Notes: generated by a model from the sequence alone, not told the origin. 64,000 bases of DNA from Deroplatys truncata (GCA_030765065.1 CM060975.1:170348993-170412992), one strand, 5' to 3'. Positions 9,627 through 19,817 are shown, numbered from the stretch's first letter. Numbers and translations are program-made.

Positions 9627-10355
9627 CTAAAATCTATTGGCATTGCAGCGGATGTGAAGCCTTATGCTTATATCCTCGTTTCTAAAGTCAATGATATTAC
9701 CACTTTGGTCCACTACACGAAGACTAATTTGCTCTATAGCATTGGTGTTTATGATTGGAAGGTAAATTGGATTTGACGGCTCTTGAGAAATATGATATCC
9801 AGGCGGAACAGAAGGGAAAAACTCGTAGATCGAGTGGCCGCTTTTACCATCGATGAAAGAGCCTGTTGCAATACTGCACTCGATTCGAATGATGCTCACC
9901 TTAAATATATTCACCAGGTAATCAGATTCAGACAGCTGATTAGCTGGAATAACTTTACCTCTGAAGCCCAATAGCGAGCCTATAGAACGATCACCGGAAA
10001 AATCAATAGTGAAAGGGCACTTAATTTCAGCTTTCATTGTGTTATTATTAGGTCTAATAAAGAAGACATTCTCATCTACGCCTAGCATATCTCTGATGTA
10101 TTCATTAATATCAGAAATCTCATAAGTTCCATCAGGTATATCAATGATCTTAATTTCATCATTGTGCATGTAATGAAATTGATTATTACTCCAATCAACA
10201 TTAGGAATTGAATAGAAGGTTTCAAAATTCAGTAGAGCAATCTCATAATGATACTTTGGATCTAGCTGAAGAGGAGGATTCAGGTAAGTAGTAAGCACAG
10301 ACTCGTTGCCACTGACGGCAATAGTGTAACTCATTGCGATAGAAATTGCAAGCAC
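9627..10355 (-). CDS. Polinton minor capsid (penton-like, single jelly roll)
   Basis: A 242-residue open frame; the better start is probably the second ATG at 10334 (MSYTIAV), because the first seven residues overlap the protease end. It matches the minor capsid protein of Polintons, a single-jelly-roll penton that fills the vertices of the shell. Supporting motifs are the N-terminal LDPKYHYEIALLNFETFYSIPN, the YEISDINEYI region near residue 85, SLLGF near residue 129 and the C-terminal ISLRVVDQSGNIIDFRNEDI strand pair followed by basic residues. It sits between protease and capsid, the usual late-gene cluster. The frame looks whole. Confidence 0.75.
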   Translation of the reverse strand: MLAISIAMSYTIAVSGNESVLTTYLNPPLQLDPKYHYEIALLNFETFYSIPNVDWSNNQFHYMHNDEIKIIDIPDGTYEISDINEYIRDMLGVDENVFFIRPNNNTMKAEIKCPFTIDFSGDRSIGSLLGFRGKVIPANQLSESDYLVNIFKVSIIRIECSIATGSFIDGKSGHSIYEFFPSVPPGYHISQEPSNPIYLPIINTNAIEQISLRVVDQSGNIIDFRNEDISIRLHIRCNANRF

Positions 10356-10642
10356 AAGTGCCCACAGATGACTGAACTGAAACTCTGAAACCTCTTAGTG
10401 TTATACAGTACCTTAACATCTCTGAGGTACCTTTCGATCTCTTTTGGAGGCTTCAAGTTTCCAAAGCTATGGAAATAAAATGACACGTTGCCATCCTTCT
10501 TTATAGCAACCCAATGAGTGCCTTCATTCTCTGAAGTATCGAGATTAACAATAATTCTCTCTCTGTAACGAGGTCTTGAGGGTAGCTGATCGATCATGTA
10601 TACACCCCTAAAATGAGGAATCTTTAAACGTCGGGCATACAA
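10331..10642 (-). CDS. Adenain-like cysteine protease
   Basis: A short protein of about 103 residues related to adenovirus protease and Ulp1-type peptidases, which mature virion proteins in Polintons and related viruses. Visible landmarks are N-terminal FRGVYMIDQLP, then GTHWVAI around the family histidine, a strand ending YFHSFG, and the C-terminal block SSVICGHLCLQFL around the family cysteine. It lies 17 bp after the PLA2 gene and overlaps the minor-capsid start, so the three are probably expressed from one message or from closely spaced starts. It is a compact version of the family. Confidence 0.75.
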   Translation of the reverse strand: MYARRLKIPHFRGVYMIDQLPSRPRYRERIIVNLDTSENEGTHWVAIKKDGNVSFYFHSFGNLKPPKEIERYLRDVKVLYNTKRFQSFSSVICGHLCLQFLSQ

Positions 10643-10659
10643 GTCGAGGTCTATGTTAT

Positions 10660-11310
10660 TTAATGCTTTTTCCGGGACAAGTATAGTTCTCTGCCGGAGT
10701 TTTTTGAATTTCCTTTCTTGCTCGGCCTCCTCTTCCTTTCGGTGTTCCTCGCCTTATTCTTCTTCTTCTTCACTCGTAGGCCTTTCCCTCTTGCTTCAAT
10801 TTCTTTGTTATGTCTCATCATTTCAGCAAGTTGTTTATCCGCAGCCTTTTTCTTATTTACAGCAGAGGCTATTTGTGCAGCGCCTCCAGCGGCGGCTCCT
10901 AGTGCTGCAATAATTGGTATGAGTGGTAGAAATCCTCCTCGTTTCTTCTTCCTGGATCCCGCACCAACAGCTACCTTACCCTTCATGATGGTTGTTACTA
11001 GTCGGGCTGTCAACCTTTCACCTAATGTAGCATCAGATGATTGCACTCTTTTCCAGGCCTTTTCAGCCAAGATTTTGTCGGCAACGTTCCTCGAAGCAGA
11101 GTCCTTATGCTGTGCGTAGGCTATGTCGTGAAGCTTACACGCTTCGTCTAAAGGATTTATTCCGGGGTCTCCTCTCTTTAGTCTTTTTTCTAGCTTTGTC
11201 CCAGGTCCACAGTATCTGTAACCAGGCAAATGTGCTTCAAATGGCAGCAGGTTAATGAGAGAGTTAATTAAACCGGAACCTCTTGAGACCTTAACCCCCT
11301 TAGCGCTCAT
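10660..11310 (-). CDS. Phospholipase A2 domain plus membrane-active basic tail
   Basis: A 216-residue intact frame in three parts. Residues 30-75 carry a parvovirus-VP1-type phospholipase A2: YCGPG calcium loop (about 33-37) and D-E-A-C-x2-H-D-I-A-Y (about 55-65) with the catalytic His-Asp pair. Residues 125-150 form a Gly/Ala-rich hydrophobic stretch (FLPLIPIIAALGAAAGG) like membrane-active or capsid-core peptides of adenovirus-like viruses. Residues 176-216 are strongly basic (KKKKNKAR, KRRPSKKG) and could bind DNA. In parvoviruses the PLA2 breaches the endosomal membrane on entry; the same role in a Polinton virion is inference. It is expressed leftward from a promoter shared back-to-back with the ATPase gene. 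Confidence 0.82.
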   Translation of the reverse strand: MSAKGVKVSRGSGLINSLINLLPFEAHLPGYRYCGPGTKLEKRLKRGDPGINPLDEACKLHDIAYAQHKDSASRNVADKILAEKAWKRVQSSDATLGERLTARLVTTIMKGKVAVGAGSRKKKRGGFLPLIPIIAALGAAAGGAAQIASAVNKKKAADKQLAEMMRHNKEIEARGKGLRVKKKKNKARNTERKRRPSKKGNSKNSGRELYLSRKKH

Positions 11311-11342
11311 GGTACACTAATCGATTTTAATGGCACATAGTT

Positions 11343-11350
11343 CTTTTATA
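11343..11350 (-). promoter_or_regulatory. TATA box of the PLA2-protease-capsid block
   Basis: TATAAAAG on the minus strand lies 33-40 bp before the PLA2 ATG at 11310. With the + strand TATA box at 11378 it makes a divergent promoter only about 110 bp wide between the PLA2 and ATPase start codons. Confidence 0.65.
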
Positions 11351-11377
11351 CTCTGACATTGCTTACATTTATTAACA

Positions 11378-11384
11378 TATATAC
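11378..11384 (+). promoter_or_regulatory. TATA box of the ATPase block
   Basis: TATATAC, within AACATATATACATT, lies about 40 bp before the ATG at 11419. This spacing argues that the ATPase starts at 11419 and not at earlier in-frame ATGs, which would fall at or before the TATA box. Confidence 0.55.
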
Positions 11385-11418
11385 ATTAAGGATGATTTAT
11401 TTTATTTTAGTTGCTACG

Positions 11419-12134
11419 ATGGAGCTGGTGAAGCAAGATTGCTCGCTGCCTATCCAGGTGCTAGACTTTGAAAGTGACTTTAGACGCGATCGTCACGGGA
11501 AGCTGTTTCCAGGCAATGTTAGAGCGCTAATTCTAGGTAGCTCCAGTGCTGGAAAAACAAATGTATTACTCAATATGATACTTCACGAGAATGGACTACG
11601 CTTTGAAAATGTGTACATTTATTCAAAGTCGCTATACCATCCAAGGATCAATATCTTGTTAAGCTGCTTGAAAACATTGAGGGTATAGGTGTGTATACTC
11701 ACGAAGACGGTGAAAGCGTCTTGCACCCATCAGAAATTAAAGAAAATTCAATCTTTATATTTGATGACGTCATCACTGAAAAGCAAGACAAGATTGCATC
11801 CTTTTACAGCATGGGCAGACATCGAAATGTAGATTCAATATATCTAGCACAATCCTATGCCAAAGTCCCAAAGCATTTAATTAGAGATAATGCGAACATG
11901 ATTATACTCTTCAGGCAAGATAATTTAAACTTGAAACATGTATATGAAGATTACGTAAACACAGATATGACGTATACTGAATTTAAAGATTTGTGGAAAG
12001 GCGTTTGGGAGAGCTCTACAGAAGGAAGACCTTTTATGGTAATAGTTCCCGAATTTCCGATGAATGACGGTCGATATAGTTGCGGATTCGATGTATATAT
12101 TAAAGTTGTTAATAAAGAAATTGCTCATTCATAG
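11419..12134 (+). pseudogene. Packaging ATPase (FtsK/HerA, A32-like), broken
   Basis: This is the genome-packaging ATPase of Polintons, related to poxvirus A32, that would pump DNA into the capsid. Motifs seen are a Walker A loop GSSSAGKT near residue 50, a Walker B strand SIFIFDDV in the middle, and the SIYLAQSYAKVPKHLIRDNANMI-type sensor region. The start at MELVKQD is preferred because it follows the TATA box at 11378. The gene carries about one break and otherwise reads well, so decay is recent. It is followed after 6 bp by the fibre-like gene. Confidence 0.85.
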
Positions 12135-12140
12135 TTCATC

Positions 12141-13229
12141 ATGAGTATTGACAGGTTTGGATCACAGAGGGCTGCTCCAGTGAAAAGATCGCTACATCAA
12201 TTTATCATAAACAGAGATGGAAAAGGAAATTACCAATTCAGGAACAAGAGACTGTGCATTGTTCAGGATCCTGAGGAGGACGACGACGTAAGCACTAAAC
12301 GCTACGTGGATACGCTTACGTCTTCTACTGAAAATCGAATGCAGGAGTTCACGGAAAAAAAGACATATCAGCGCATGGGCGAACTTCAAACTACGCTTAG
12401 GGATCACATCCAGAAGTCGCTAGACGTGCAACATGATGCTCTAATGGAATATCTGAATAAAAATACACTTAAACGAGACGATGGAAACAACATTATCCTG
12501 GATGCTATAAGATTGAAGATAATGCTGCCACCTCAAGAGGACTATGACGTGCCAAATAAGAAGCATGTATTAGAATATATAAGTGCAAGAACACCACCGC
12601 TCGATTCAAATGGTAACGTTTCATTCCAAAAAAGAAGGCTAATTGAAGTAGCAGATCCTGTCGATGACAGTGATGGAGCAACAAAAAAGTTTGTTAAAGT
12701 TCACGTGGGAAGGAAACAAAATGAAATGCGCCAAGATTTAAACAACAGACTTGGTGCAATAAGTACCACAGTTACAGAAACAGTGGGAAAACACATGGAA
12801 ACTATGGCGAACCGCCAGAAATCAATGGATGGGCATCTGACATCTGCAATGGATAATATCAATACCCTTAAAACACAAATGAAAGTCATAAATTCATTAG
12901 TAGAGCAAATGAGAGGGGAACATGTAATTACACTGCAGTCGTTGCCTTTCAGAGGGAAATCACAGAGGTACATGTTTACAACAGGTCTTGAATATTACAA
13001 ATCAAGCGTAAACGGCGAGATTGTTTCTTGCTATATGACGTCACCAACAGCTCCTACTGTAAGACCTGATACAATAATTGAAATAAATAACAAGTCTCTT
13101 AGAGCTCTGCCTGCACCAATTGCAAATGGTGATAAACTAGCCTTCACTGCTCCTGCAAATCGTGTAAGGGACGGCCATTTTCTAAATATCGAGCTGAAAA
13201 TCTCTTATAAACTGAAGTCTGCTAAATAA
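12141..13229 (+). CDS. Fibre-like coiled-coil protein with phage-type beads
   Basis: A 362-residue intact frame of unusual design. Three beads of about 30 residues (about 30-56, 114-143 and 157-186) each follow G-N-x-x-(F/I)-x3-(K)RL-x2-(V/M)-x-(D/P)P-x3-(D/Y)D-V/G-x-(T/N)-K-(K/R)-(Y/H/F)-V. This is the pattern of the DP-x-D-A-x-N-KKYVD linkers that trimerise tail and head fibres in phages. Long charged helices (about 60-108 and 188-262) suggest coiled coil. Residues 265-362 form a beta-rich tail with no recognised family, a possible receptor-binding knob. The start ATG is 6 bp after the ATPase stop. A trimeric virion fibre is my inference; I know no standard Polinton gene name for it. Confidence 0.6.
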   Translation: MSIDRFGSQRAAPVKRSLHQFIINRDGKGNYQFRNKRLCIVQDPEEDDDVSTKRYVDTLTSSTENRMQEFTEKKTYQRMGELQTTLRDHIQKSLDVQHDALMEYLNKNTLKRDDGNNIILDAIRLKIMLPPQEDYDVPNKKHVLEYISARTPPLDSNGNVSFQKRRLIEVADPVDDSDGATKKFVKVHVGRKQNEMRQDLNNRLGAISTTVTETVGKHMETMANRQKSMDGHLTSAMDNINTLKTQMKVINSLVEQMRGEHVITLQSLPFRGKSQRYMFTTGLEYYKSSVNGEIVSCYMTSPTAPTVRPDTIIEINNKSLRALPAPIANGDKLAFTAPANRVRDGHFLNIELKISYKLKSAK

Positions 13230-13235
13230 ATAGGG

Positions 13236-13245
13236 TATATATTAA
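13236..13245 (+). promoter_or_regulatory. TATA box of the DUF8207-integrase pair
   Basis: TATATATTAA lies 32-41 bp before the ATG at 13277, in the 47-bp gap after the fibre-like gene. The downstream pair of genes therefore probably has its own start of transcription. Confidence 0.5.
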
Positions 13246-13276
13246 GGTGAAAGTCTAATTTCAGTGTCATTTCAAG

Positions 13277-14038
13277 ATGGACAGCGAGTGCATACGACTT
13301 AAAGAATCTGTAGCCATGCACGCGAAGGCTATAAGAGAAAAGTTACGTTCTCTTAAAGGTCAGCAGTTTGAAACCCAGAGAGTGATGAGCGAAGCTCTTC
13401 TACCAGTGACAGATCCGCTTCAAGATATACTTGAAATACAGAAAAAGAATACTACAAGCAATGAGGAATCACCGAAAGACATGAAAGATGAGAAACTCTA
13501 CAACTACCTTAATAAAGTTCGAAAGAAGGACAAAAATGAAACAGATTCATCATATGGAGTACGATATGAGGATGGCAGCTACATGCTAGGCAACAAGATT
13601 CTTGATTTCATCAATAATAAAGTTCGAATAGAGGACGAAACGTATGAAACCACGCCTGGATTGAAGGAACTCATCTTCAAGAGAATACGTGAAATGCATG
13701 CATACACCGAGGATGACCTTAAAACGTACAGTAAAATACTTAAAGCAACACATGTTCATCGAAGAAACTTCAGCAAGCACGGGCCGCTGAGATCGGGTAA
13801 TTCCTACAAGTATAAAAGCGTTATACGTCCTCTAGTAACGAAACACAAGGGATTAGGACTACAGTGGAAAGAACATCGCCCTAATACGAGGCAAGACTAC
13901 ATCTACTGGACCGACCCTAATGATCTGGTGGATCGCCTTAGGCTACTTGTGGCATCCAGAGACGCCGGCAATAACAATCATACTCAAGAAATTGAAGAGA
14001 TTATTCAAGAACTAAAAGCGGCAAAGGTTATAGCATGA
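13277..14038 (+). CDS. DUF8207-like protein
   Basis: A 253-residue intact frame of the arthropod DUF8207 type, often found with Polinton integrases. Key blocks are YGVRYEDGSYMLGN with IINNKVRIEDETYETTPGL-like strands (about residues 93-128), AYTEDDLKTYSKILKATHVHRR (about 142-163), and the conserved C-terminal YWTDPNDLVDRLRLLVAS (about 213-230) followed by an EIEEIIQEL helix. The N-terminal 60 residues are charged and helical. The molecular role is not known. Its stop overlaps the integrase start in an ATGA, so the two are probably translated from one message. Family name is from memory. Confidence 0.7.
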   Translation: MDSECIRLKESVAMHAKAIREKLRSLKGQQFETQRVMSEALLPVTDPLQDILEIQKKNTTSNEESPKDMKDEKLYNYLNKVRKKDKNETDSSYGVRYEDGSYMLGNKILDFINNKVRIEDETYETTPGLKELIFKRIREMHAYTEDDLKTYSKILKATHVHRRNFSKHGPLRSGNSYKYKSVIRPLVTKHKGLGLQWKEHRPNTRQDYIYWTDPNDLVDRLRLLVASRDAGNNNHTQEIEEIIQELKAAKVIA

Positions 14039-14958
14039 CATCAGTGAAGCAACATATAGCAAGCGAGCTCAATGCTCCAGCCCGGAGAAACTTCATGCGT
14101 CGAAAGATTATCAGCAAGGGGCTCCACGACTTGGTGCAGATCGACTTGGTGGAGATGATACCGCATGCAAAAATCAATAAGAATTTGAAGTACATCATCA
14201 TTGCAATCAACTTCCATTCTAAAATAGCATATGCGAGACCTCTAATGGACAAGACAGGACTTCAAGTTGCAAAGGCTATGGAAGATATACTGCAAGAAAT
14301 GATAACCCCACCCAAGAACATACAGAGTGATAATGGAAAAGAATTTTATAATAAACATTTTAAAAATTTAATGGCAAAATATAACATCAATCACTACAGT
14401 ACCTATACCCATGTGAAGGCAGCTGCTGTTGAACGATTAATAAGAACTTTAAAAAATATGATGTATCGCAAATTTCTAGCCAATGGATCATACAAGTGGC
14501 TAGACCTTTTACCTCAGATCATTGCAAGATATAACAACACTTACCACTCCACTATTCGAATGAAGCCTATAGAGGTGAAGAACAATGATCTTCTTCTGAC
14601 TGTTTACAACTACACTCAAGATCGAAAAGAGAAGAGAGGGGCAAGAAAGTTTAGTGTTGGTGATTATGTGAGGATATCAAAGGACAAGGGACATTTTGAA
14701 AAGGGCTTTGAAGCTAATTGGAGTGTTGAAATATTTCAAGTTGTTCATGTGAATCACACCAATCCCGTTACATACATGCTAAAAGGTAATGATGGTGACG
14801 AGATAAAGGGGTCCTTTTATGGTCATGAACTGCGACCTACACTGTACCCTAATACATTTCTGGTAGAGAAAGTATTACGCAGGCAGGGAAATAGGATTCT
14901 TGTAAAGTGGTATGGATTCCCTAATACTCAATGGCTTGACAGAAAGGATTTATTGTAG
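14035..14958 (+). CDS. Polinton integrase with chromodomain
   Basis: A 307-residue intact frame of the retroviral-type (rve, RNase H fold) integrase that inserts Polinton DNA. The acidic triad lies near D37 (VQIDLV), D99 (QSDNGKEF) and E133 (VERLIRTLK). A small beta domain follows (FSVGDYVRISKDKGHFEKGF, about 203-225). The C-terminus is a chromodomain (FLVEKVLRRQGNRILVKWYG, about 275-295, then W-LDRKDLL), which in related integrases binds histone tails and steers target choice. The start ATG overlaps the DUF8207-like stop by four bases. It converges on the DNA polymerase gene. Confidence 0.93.
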   Translation: MTSVKQHIASELNAPARRNFMRRKIISKGLHDLVQIDLVEMIPHAKINKNLKYIIIAINFHSKIAYARPLMDKTGLQVAKAMEDILQEMITPPKNIQSDNGKEFYNKHFKNLMAKYNINHYSTYTHVKAAAVERLIRTLKNMMYRKFLANGSYKWLDLLPQIIARYNNTYHSTIRMKPIEVKNNDLLLTVYNYTQDRKEKRGARKFSVGDYVRISKDKGHFEKGFEANWSVEIFQVVHVNHTNPVTYMLKGNDGDEIKGSFYGHELRPTLYPNTFLVEKVLRRQGNRILVKWYGFPNTQWLDRKDLL

Positions 14959-15421
14959 AAAAATAATAATGAAAATAAAGAGGCTTTCATTCCACAATAA
15001 TGCGTGTTTTCTTATTTCACTGTATATATTGTGTAAAATAAGAAAATCATTATTTAAAAACATTTTGTGTTTACAGGGTTTACATGATTAAAAATCAATA
15101 AGTTGTTTTAAGTAAAAAAAATCATAAACAAAAAAATTACATATATATATACATTTTCATTTGCATTTTTTTAGGTCAATCTTTATATATACACACGCTC
15201 ACACACACAATATATACATGATAAAACACTCGCTCACTAGACTGCATTTTACATACATTTTATAAAACTAAAAATCAATAAATTAATAAATAGAAGAGCT
15301 AAACATTTACATTATCCATGTACATATATAAATACACACATACACAACCACTCACGCATACACCTATACACACGCATACACACATAGAAGCAATTTGTTT
15401 AAAAACTTCACAACTAAAAAT
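14959..15421. other. Convergent 3' region, AT and CA rich
   Basis: No gene. An AATAAA signal follows the integrase stop closely (GAAAATAAAGAGG). The rest is low-complexity A/T with short CA runs (CACACACA, ATACACAC), and direct repeats of ACAACTAAAAATTTACA sit just before the polymerase end. It works as the shared 3' end of integrase and polymerase. Confidence 0.6.
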
Positions 15422-18400
15422 TTACACAACTAAAAATTTACATATATACATCCAAGGGTCAGTCATACTCAGACAATAGTGACCCCAGGCAATTGTCTGG
15501 TCTGAACCTTCAATCAGTTTTCTCTTATCGTCTCTACCACAGAGAGCGACCTTATTCATTTCCATGGTCGAGACTTTATGTTTGAAACTTCGAAATGTTG
15601 TTGTTTTTGTTAAAACTTTTTTTCTAATATCATTTAGACAGCCGAAATAGTGCTCAAAATTTATGTTACGCATGCCGGTCTTGTTGATGCCCTTTGCTTT
15701 CATCATAGTTTGGTCCTCGTGCCTGTAAGCATATAACTTGGACCTTAGCCCAACATATTCTATCATAGGGATTCCTGCAAGCTCATCCTTGAACAGGCCG
15801 ATGACTTTCTTGTTTTGCGGTGTAATTCCATAGTTGTTTTGTGTTTCGTAATTTGATGTGTCAAAATGCTCTTGATTTTCCTTAATAAATTTGTATATAT
15901 CGCTTGAGGTTTCCAGAATAAATGAATCCGTATCCATGTAATTTAAAATTAAATCTTCTAGGCCTGGCTTCAATATATTGTAATAAAAACTGTACATGAT
16001 ATGTTTGGATATATCAAGGATGGCTTGCCCTATGTAGATGGGTTTGTTCATGTAAATTTCCTCTCTGGCAAGTTCTATCCCTACAAGATTTTCCGCAAAT
16101 AAAATGCTCCGAACGTAAGTTGGTCACGCTGTCAATTTCTTGCATTGCTTCCAACTTGTAACGATACAGAAGTCATTGTATTTGCGCACATTCTCGATAA
16201 ATTTGCCATATACAGAGTTGTTCATTTTCTTCCATAAATTCTGACCGAATTTGGAAGTTTCCCTTGCACGTCTCTCTGTATTTATATTGATGTAGGTTTT
16301 CAGCCATTCTGACTGATCATATGCAACCACTCTATGGATCTTCTTTAACTTCATGCCCAAGTCAATGCACTGCTGGAGGTTTCTATAGTGCAAGGTATAT
16401 TTCTCTTTGTTCTCTAGTGTTGTCAGCAGTTTCTTGTATTGGCCTCCAGGTGGTATCTCACTTTTCGGGCAGAGAGGAAGGTTATTGTGCTCATCATGTA
16501 GGTGCTCAGGGTACTCGAGGTCGACTTCCAAAACGTATCCAGTTGGGGAATCAGGAGCAACAGCAAAGAAGGTTATGTTTAAAATGTCTTCTGGCAGAAG
16601 CCATCTGAGGTTATTGTGTGGCATATGGCTCGCCATTGAAGCCCCATATAAATTGTTTATGTCGAGATATGCCAAATATAAGTCTTTTTGTGTCTGTTTA
16701 TGTCCAGGAAGGTACTTGTTGTTTGCTTTAGCATGCCTCTTTGACACTGTGCACATTCCGCCCCTGATTCCTCCCTCAAAGAATTTGATCATTTCCTCAT
16801 CATGGATGAGGTCAAGCTTGACCTGAGTCACCTTGAGCATTGCATCAAATGCAAGTCCTGGTAGGGTATAGTACCAGCAGGGGTCCAAGTTATATACCTC
16901 CAGAGAAAGGTCCCTAAACTTCTCGAATGCATCGGCCAACAAGAGCATATCCGTTTTCAAATAGAGGTCGCTGTATTCGCCTAGATTGCTGATGTTGAAG
17001 GTGTTCCAGACTTTGACAGCATGGTTGTATTCCTCTTGTGTTATATTGTCAAAATTTTCAATTGAAGGGAGTGCTGTTTCCTCTAGTTTTGAAGGAGAGT
17101 CGACGTAACTGTAAGGGAATATTCCCTTAGATCTCACTAACTGCTGATGTTCAGGATCGGGATACTCAGAGTTTGTGATCTTGAACTCATTACTACTCAG
17201 CATGCAGGCTAAACTAGATAGCTTATCGTCCAAGAACTTAAAGCTATCTAGAAACCTGAAAAAGATAGTCCTGTACTTTTTGCTGAATGATATATATTGC
17301 TCAGAGGAGTTTGAGATACACGAAATGGGGTGATCATCATATGCCAGGTGTTGCATCAGGAAATGGCTGTCATAATTGCTAAGGCAATGAAAAAAGATGG
17401 GTATAAAGTTAGGTACCCGTCTATTTAAATTGCATGCATTATGAGCAGCCCCCAGGAATACACCGGTCACATGGCAGTGATCACGTACCTTCAAGTCGTC
17501 TACCTCAAACTCCTTCTTGCATATGTGGCAATGACGTGCATTATCGAAGTCAGCCACGTCCTGAGCAGCCAAGGTCATTTCTTCATTGCGGCTATATTGC
17601 TCAATAACCATGTCGGCTATTGACCTAAGTTCAATGAAGAACTCCTTGATTGCATCAGGACCTCTGAATAGCTTAAACCTCGACAATGAATCGTCATGGC
17701 GACATACGAGCTTAAGCGATATAGAAATAGCCTCATGATGCTGGATAGCCCGAGTCCAGCTCTGATTAGCCGACGGTTCACAGGACTGAACTCGGGCTAA
17801 CACGCTCTCAATATCGGCATACACAACAAAATTTACAGGACTACCCTTCGAGTATGATGAGAACTCAATCACTTCACCCTGATTAGGCATTTTGAGCACC
17901 TGGCGCTGCATGCACTTCAATTGATGCTTTTTAAAAGCACCTTCAGTATTGAAGTGCTTCAGGCAGGGCTCGCATACCCACTGTTTCCCGTGATGTTTGC
18001 TGAACTGTGATCTTGTCAGCCTTGACATATCCTTAATCAGGCAGTAGTGAGATCTTCCATTTTGTTCAATTAGTAATAGGTTGACATTGAGATCTTTCCT
18101 GCTGATGGTTTGGTATAGTGGTATAATAGCGCACTCCCTTTCTATTCCAAATACTGAAACTGATATTCCGTTGTTTTGCTGTTCAAAGTCTGGAATCTGG
18201 TGTAGGCTAACAGGGAAGTCTATCCCACTGTAGTTGAATGCAGTTAATAACTGTTTTGCAGGGTATTTGTTCGTTCTTTGACCATCGCGCTTTGCGGGAT
18301 ACTTTGCAGCGAGCAAACACCATGCAAAACAGTATTCATCTTCATTTTGTATGTTTATTACAGCTTTCTTGGCCTTGATAGCATTGGGTAACTCTATGTA

Positions 18401-19083
18401 TCGCGATGCATTCAAGGGATCATAGAAGCTAGTTCCAATAACATGAGCCCTGACAGCGAACAGACATTTTGAGCTTGCACATCCTTCGAAATTCGAGATG
18501 TTTTCTAGAATTTCATCGACCATAGAAGTGTATAAGGCATTGAGATTACTTGATTGAAGACCCAGCTTTGTCTTACTATTGAAAAAGATGGTTTCTGCAT
18601 GCTCTTTTTCAGGAGATTGTTTTAGGTACGTGATCTCGATGGAGGCATTTACTTTAAACCCAGAAGAGCTTCTCCCGAGTACAGAAACCATCTCTCCCAA
18701 TACAAGATGTCTGCATTCCTGCAGAAATTGACAGGGGTCAGCTATCTCTAAAGTGTTTTCTATGCGGCTATTGAAAAGGCGGCCCTTGAACGCCGATTCA
18801 ATAACCTTACACTCTAGCTGAGTATGACTAACCTTTAGTTTTTTGGTGTTGTTCCTGTACTCGGTGTCGTCACTATCGGAGTCAGCAGTGGTGGTGGGGT
18901 TGTCACAATGGTTGCGACCGATGCCTGATGGCCCTGCAACTGGTGATGGAGGTGCCATTGAAGATCCTGGGCGGGCGAGGGGGCTAATTGCTTGTCCGTG
19001 TTCCTCTTCAGCCTCGTGAGGTCTTTTGGTACCCCGGAGCATTGCATCCTCAGGCTCCGGGCTCATGACCACTATTGAAGGTT
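15422..19083 (-). pseudogene. polB: Polinton DNA polymerase B (main exon), broken
   Basis: Protein-primed family B polymerase, the replication enzyme of Polintons. The N-terminal part is Pro/Ser-rich, followed by a C2H2-like finger (CEPCLKHF ... H-x4-C). Exonuclease motif VYADIES lies near residue 415. A Cys/His cluster (CHICKKEF ... DHCHVTG ... CNLNRR) typical of this polymerase clade follows near 520-545. Polymerase motifs are LDINNLYGASM near 807, KMNNSVYGKF near 954 and YMDTDSF further on. It is about 1200 residues long, the usual size. The gene has about one break. The 5' edge at 19083 is set by a TTATAG splice acceptor that joins upstream exons in phase, so the real start lies further right. 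Confidence 0.93.
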
Positions 19084-19416
19084 CTATAACAATAACAAAG
19101 TGGAATTAATTGGAATGTCTGTTTAAATAGAAATGCAAGAATATATGTTTATTAAATCATTGAAGAAAAATGTTAAAGTCACATGTTAATGTTACGATAA
19201 TTATTTACATAATTGTATATTTTAATAAATAAAGAAATGAGTAAAAAATGTTGATTGAGAAAAGTTATGCGTTAACGTTATGATAATTATTATGTAATTG
19301 TATTTTAATCAATAAAAATGAGTAAACAAATTTTATTGAGAAAAGTTTTGCGTTAACGTTACGTTAATTATTTATGTATTGATGTTACTAGAATAAATGA
19401 AGTTAAAAAAACTCAC

Positions 19417-19638
19417 CATTCAATTCACGAAGCATCTGCAGGTACACGGTCCTGTATGCACAATTTTCACAAGTGCACACCTCGCTGGGGATAATCGCCC
19501 ATGGATCTCCTACAGGCATCAGCGCAACATCCTCGAATCCAGGGGGCGGCGGGTACAGGTAGTCCTGTGAAAAGATAGTCGAGGGCAAGCTACCACCATC
19601 GTCCATCTCCCCCGCCCCGTCTGAAGTTGTTTCAGGAA
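19417..19638 (-). CDS. Candidate upstream polymerase exon with CxCxxC module
   Basis: An open segment bounded by an acceptor (TTCTAG, before 19638) and a donor (GTGAGT, after 19417), both in phase 1 and in phase with the main polymerase exon at 19083. It encodes an acidic Asp/Gly stretch, then YPPPPGFEDV, then a Cys motif CTCENCAY and a short helix ending LRELNG. The same module recurs in the exon at 19818-20182. It is probably part of an N-terminal extension of the polymerase, perhaps metal-binding. Inference from splice signals and phase. Confidence 0.55.
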
Positions 19639-19817
19639 CTAGAACAAAGAAGCAAAAAAAGCAGAATTAGCTTCACATTGAATATTTTGATTGAAAGGTG
19701 CTAATAAATTGAATGCTTTATTCCATTATTGAAGTTCTGAATTGTTCTCTGGTTATACATTGATTAATGATAAAGATAATATTTCTAGAAAAAGTGTAAT
19801 AATATATCTAAACTCAC

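Noticed and set aside
12141-13229. Integrated bacteriophage because of fibre-like beads
   Set aside because: Gene neighbours, TATA boxes and introns are those of a Polinton, and base composition matches the eukaryotic surroundings.
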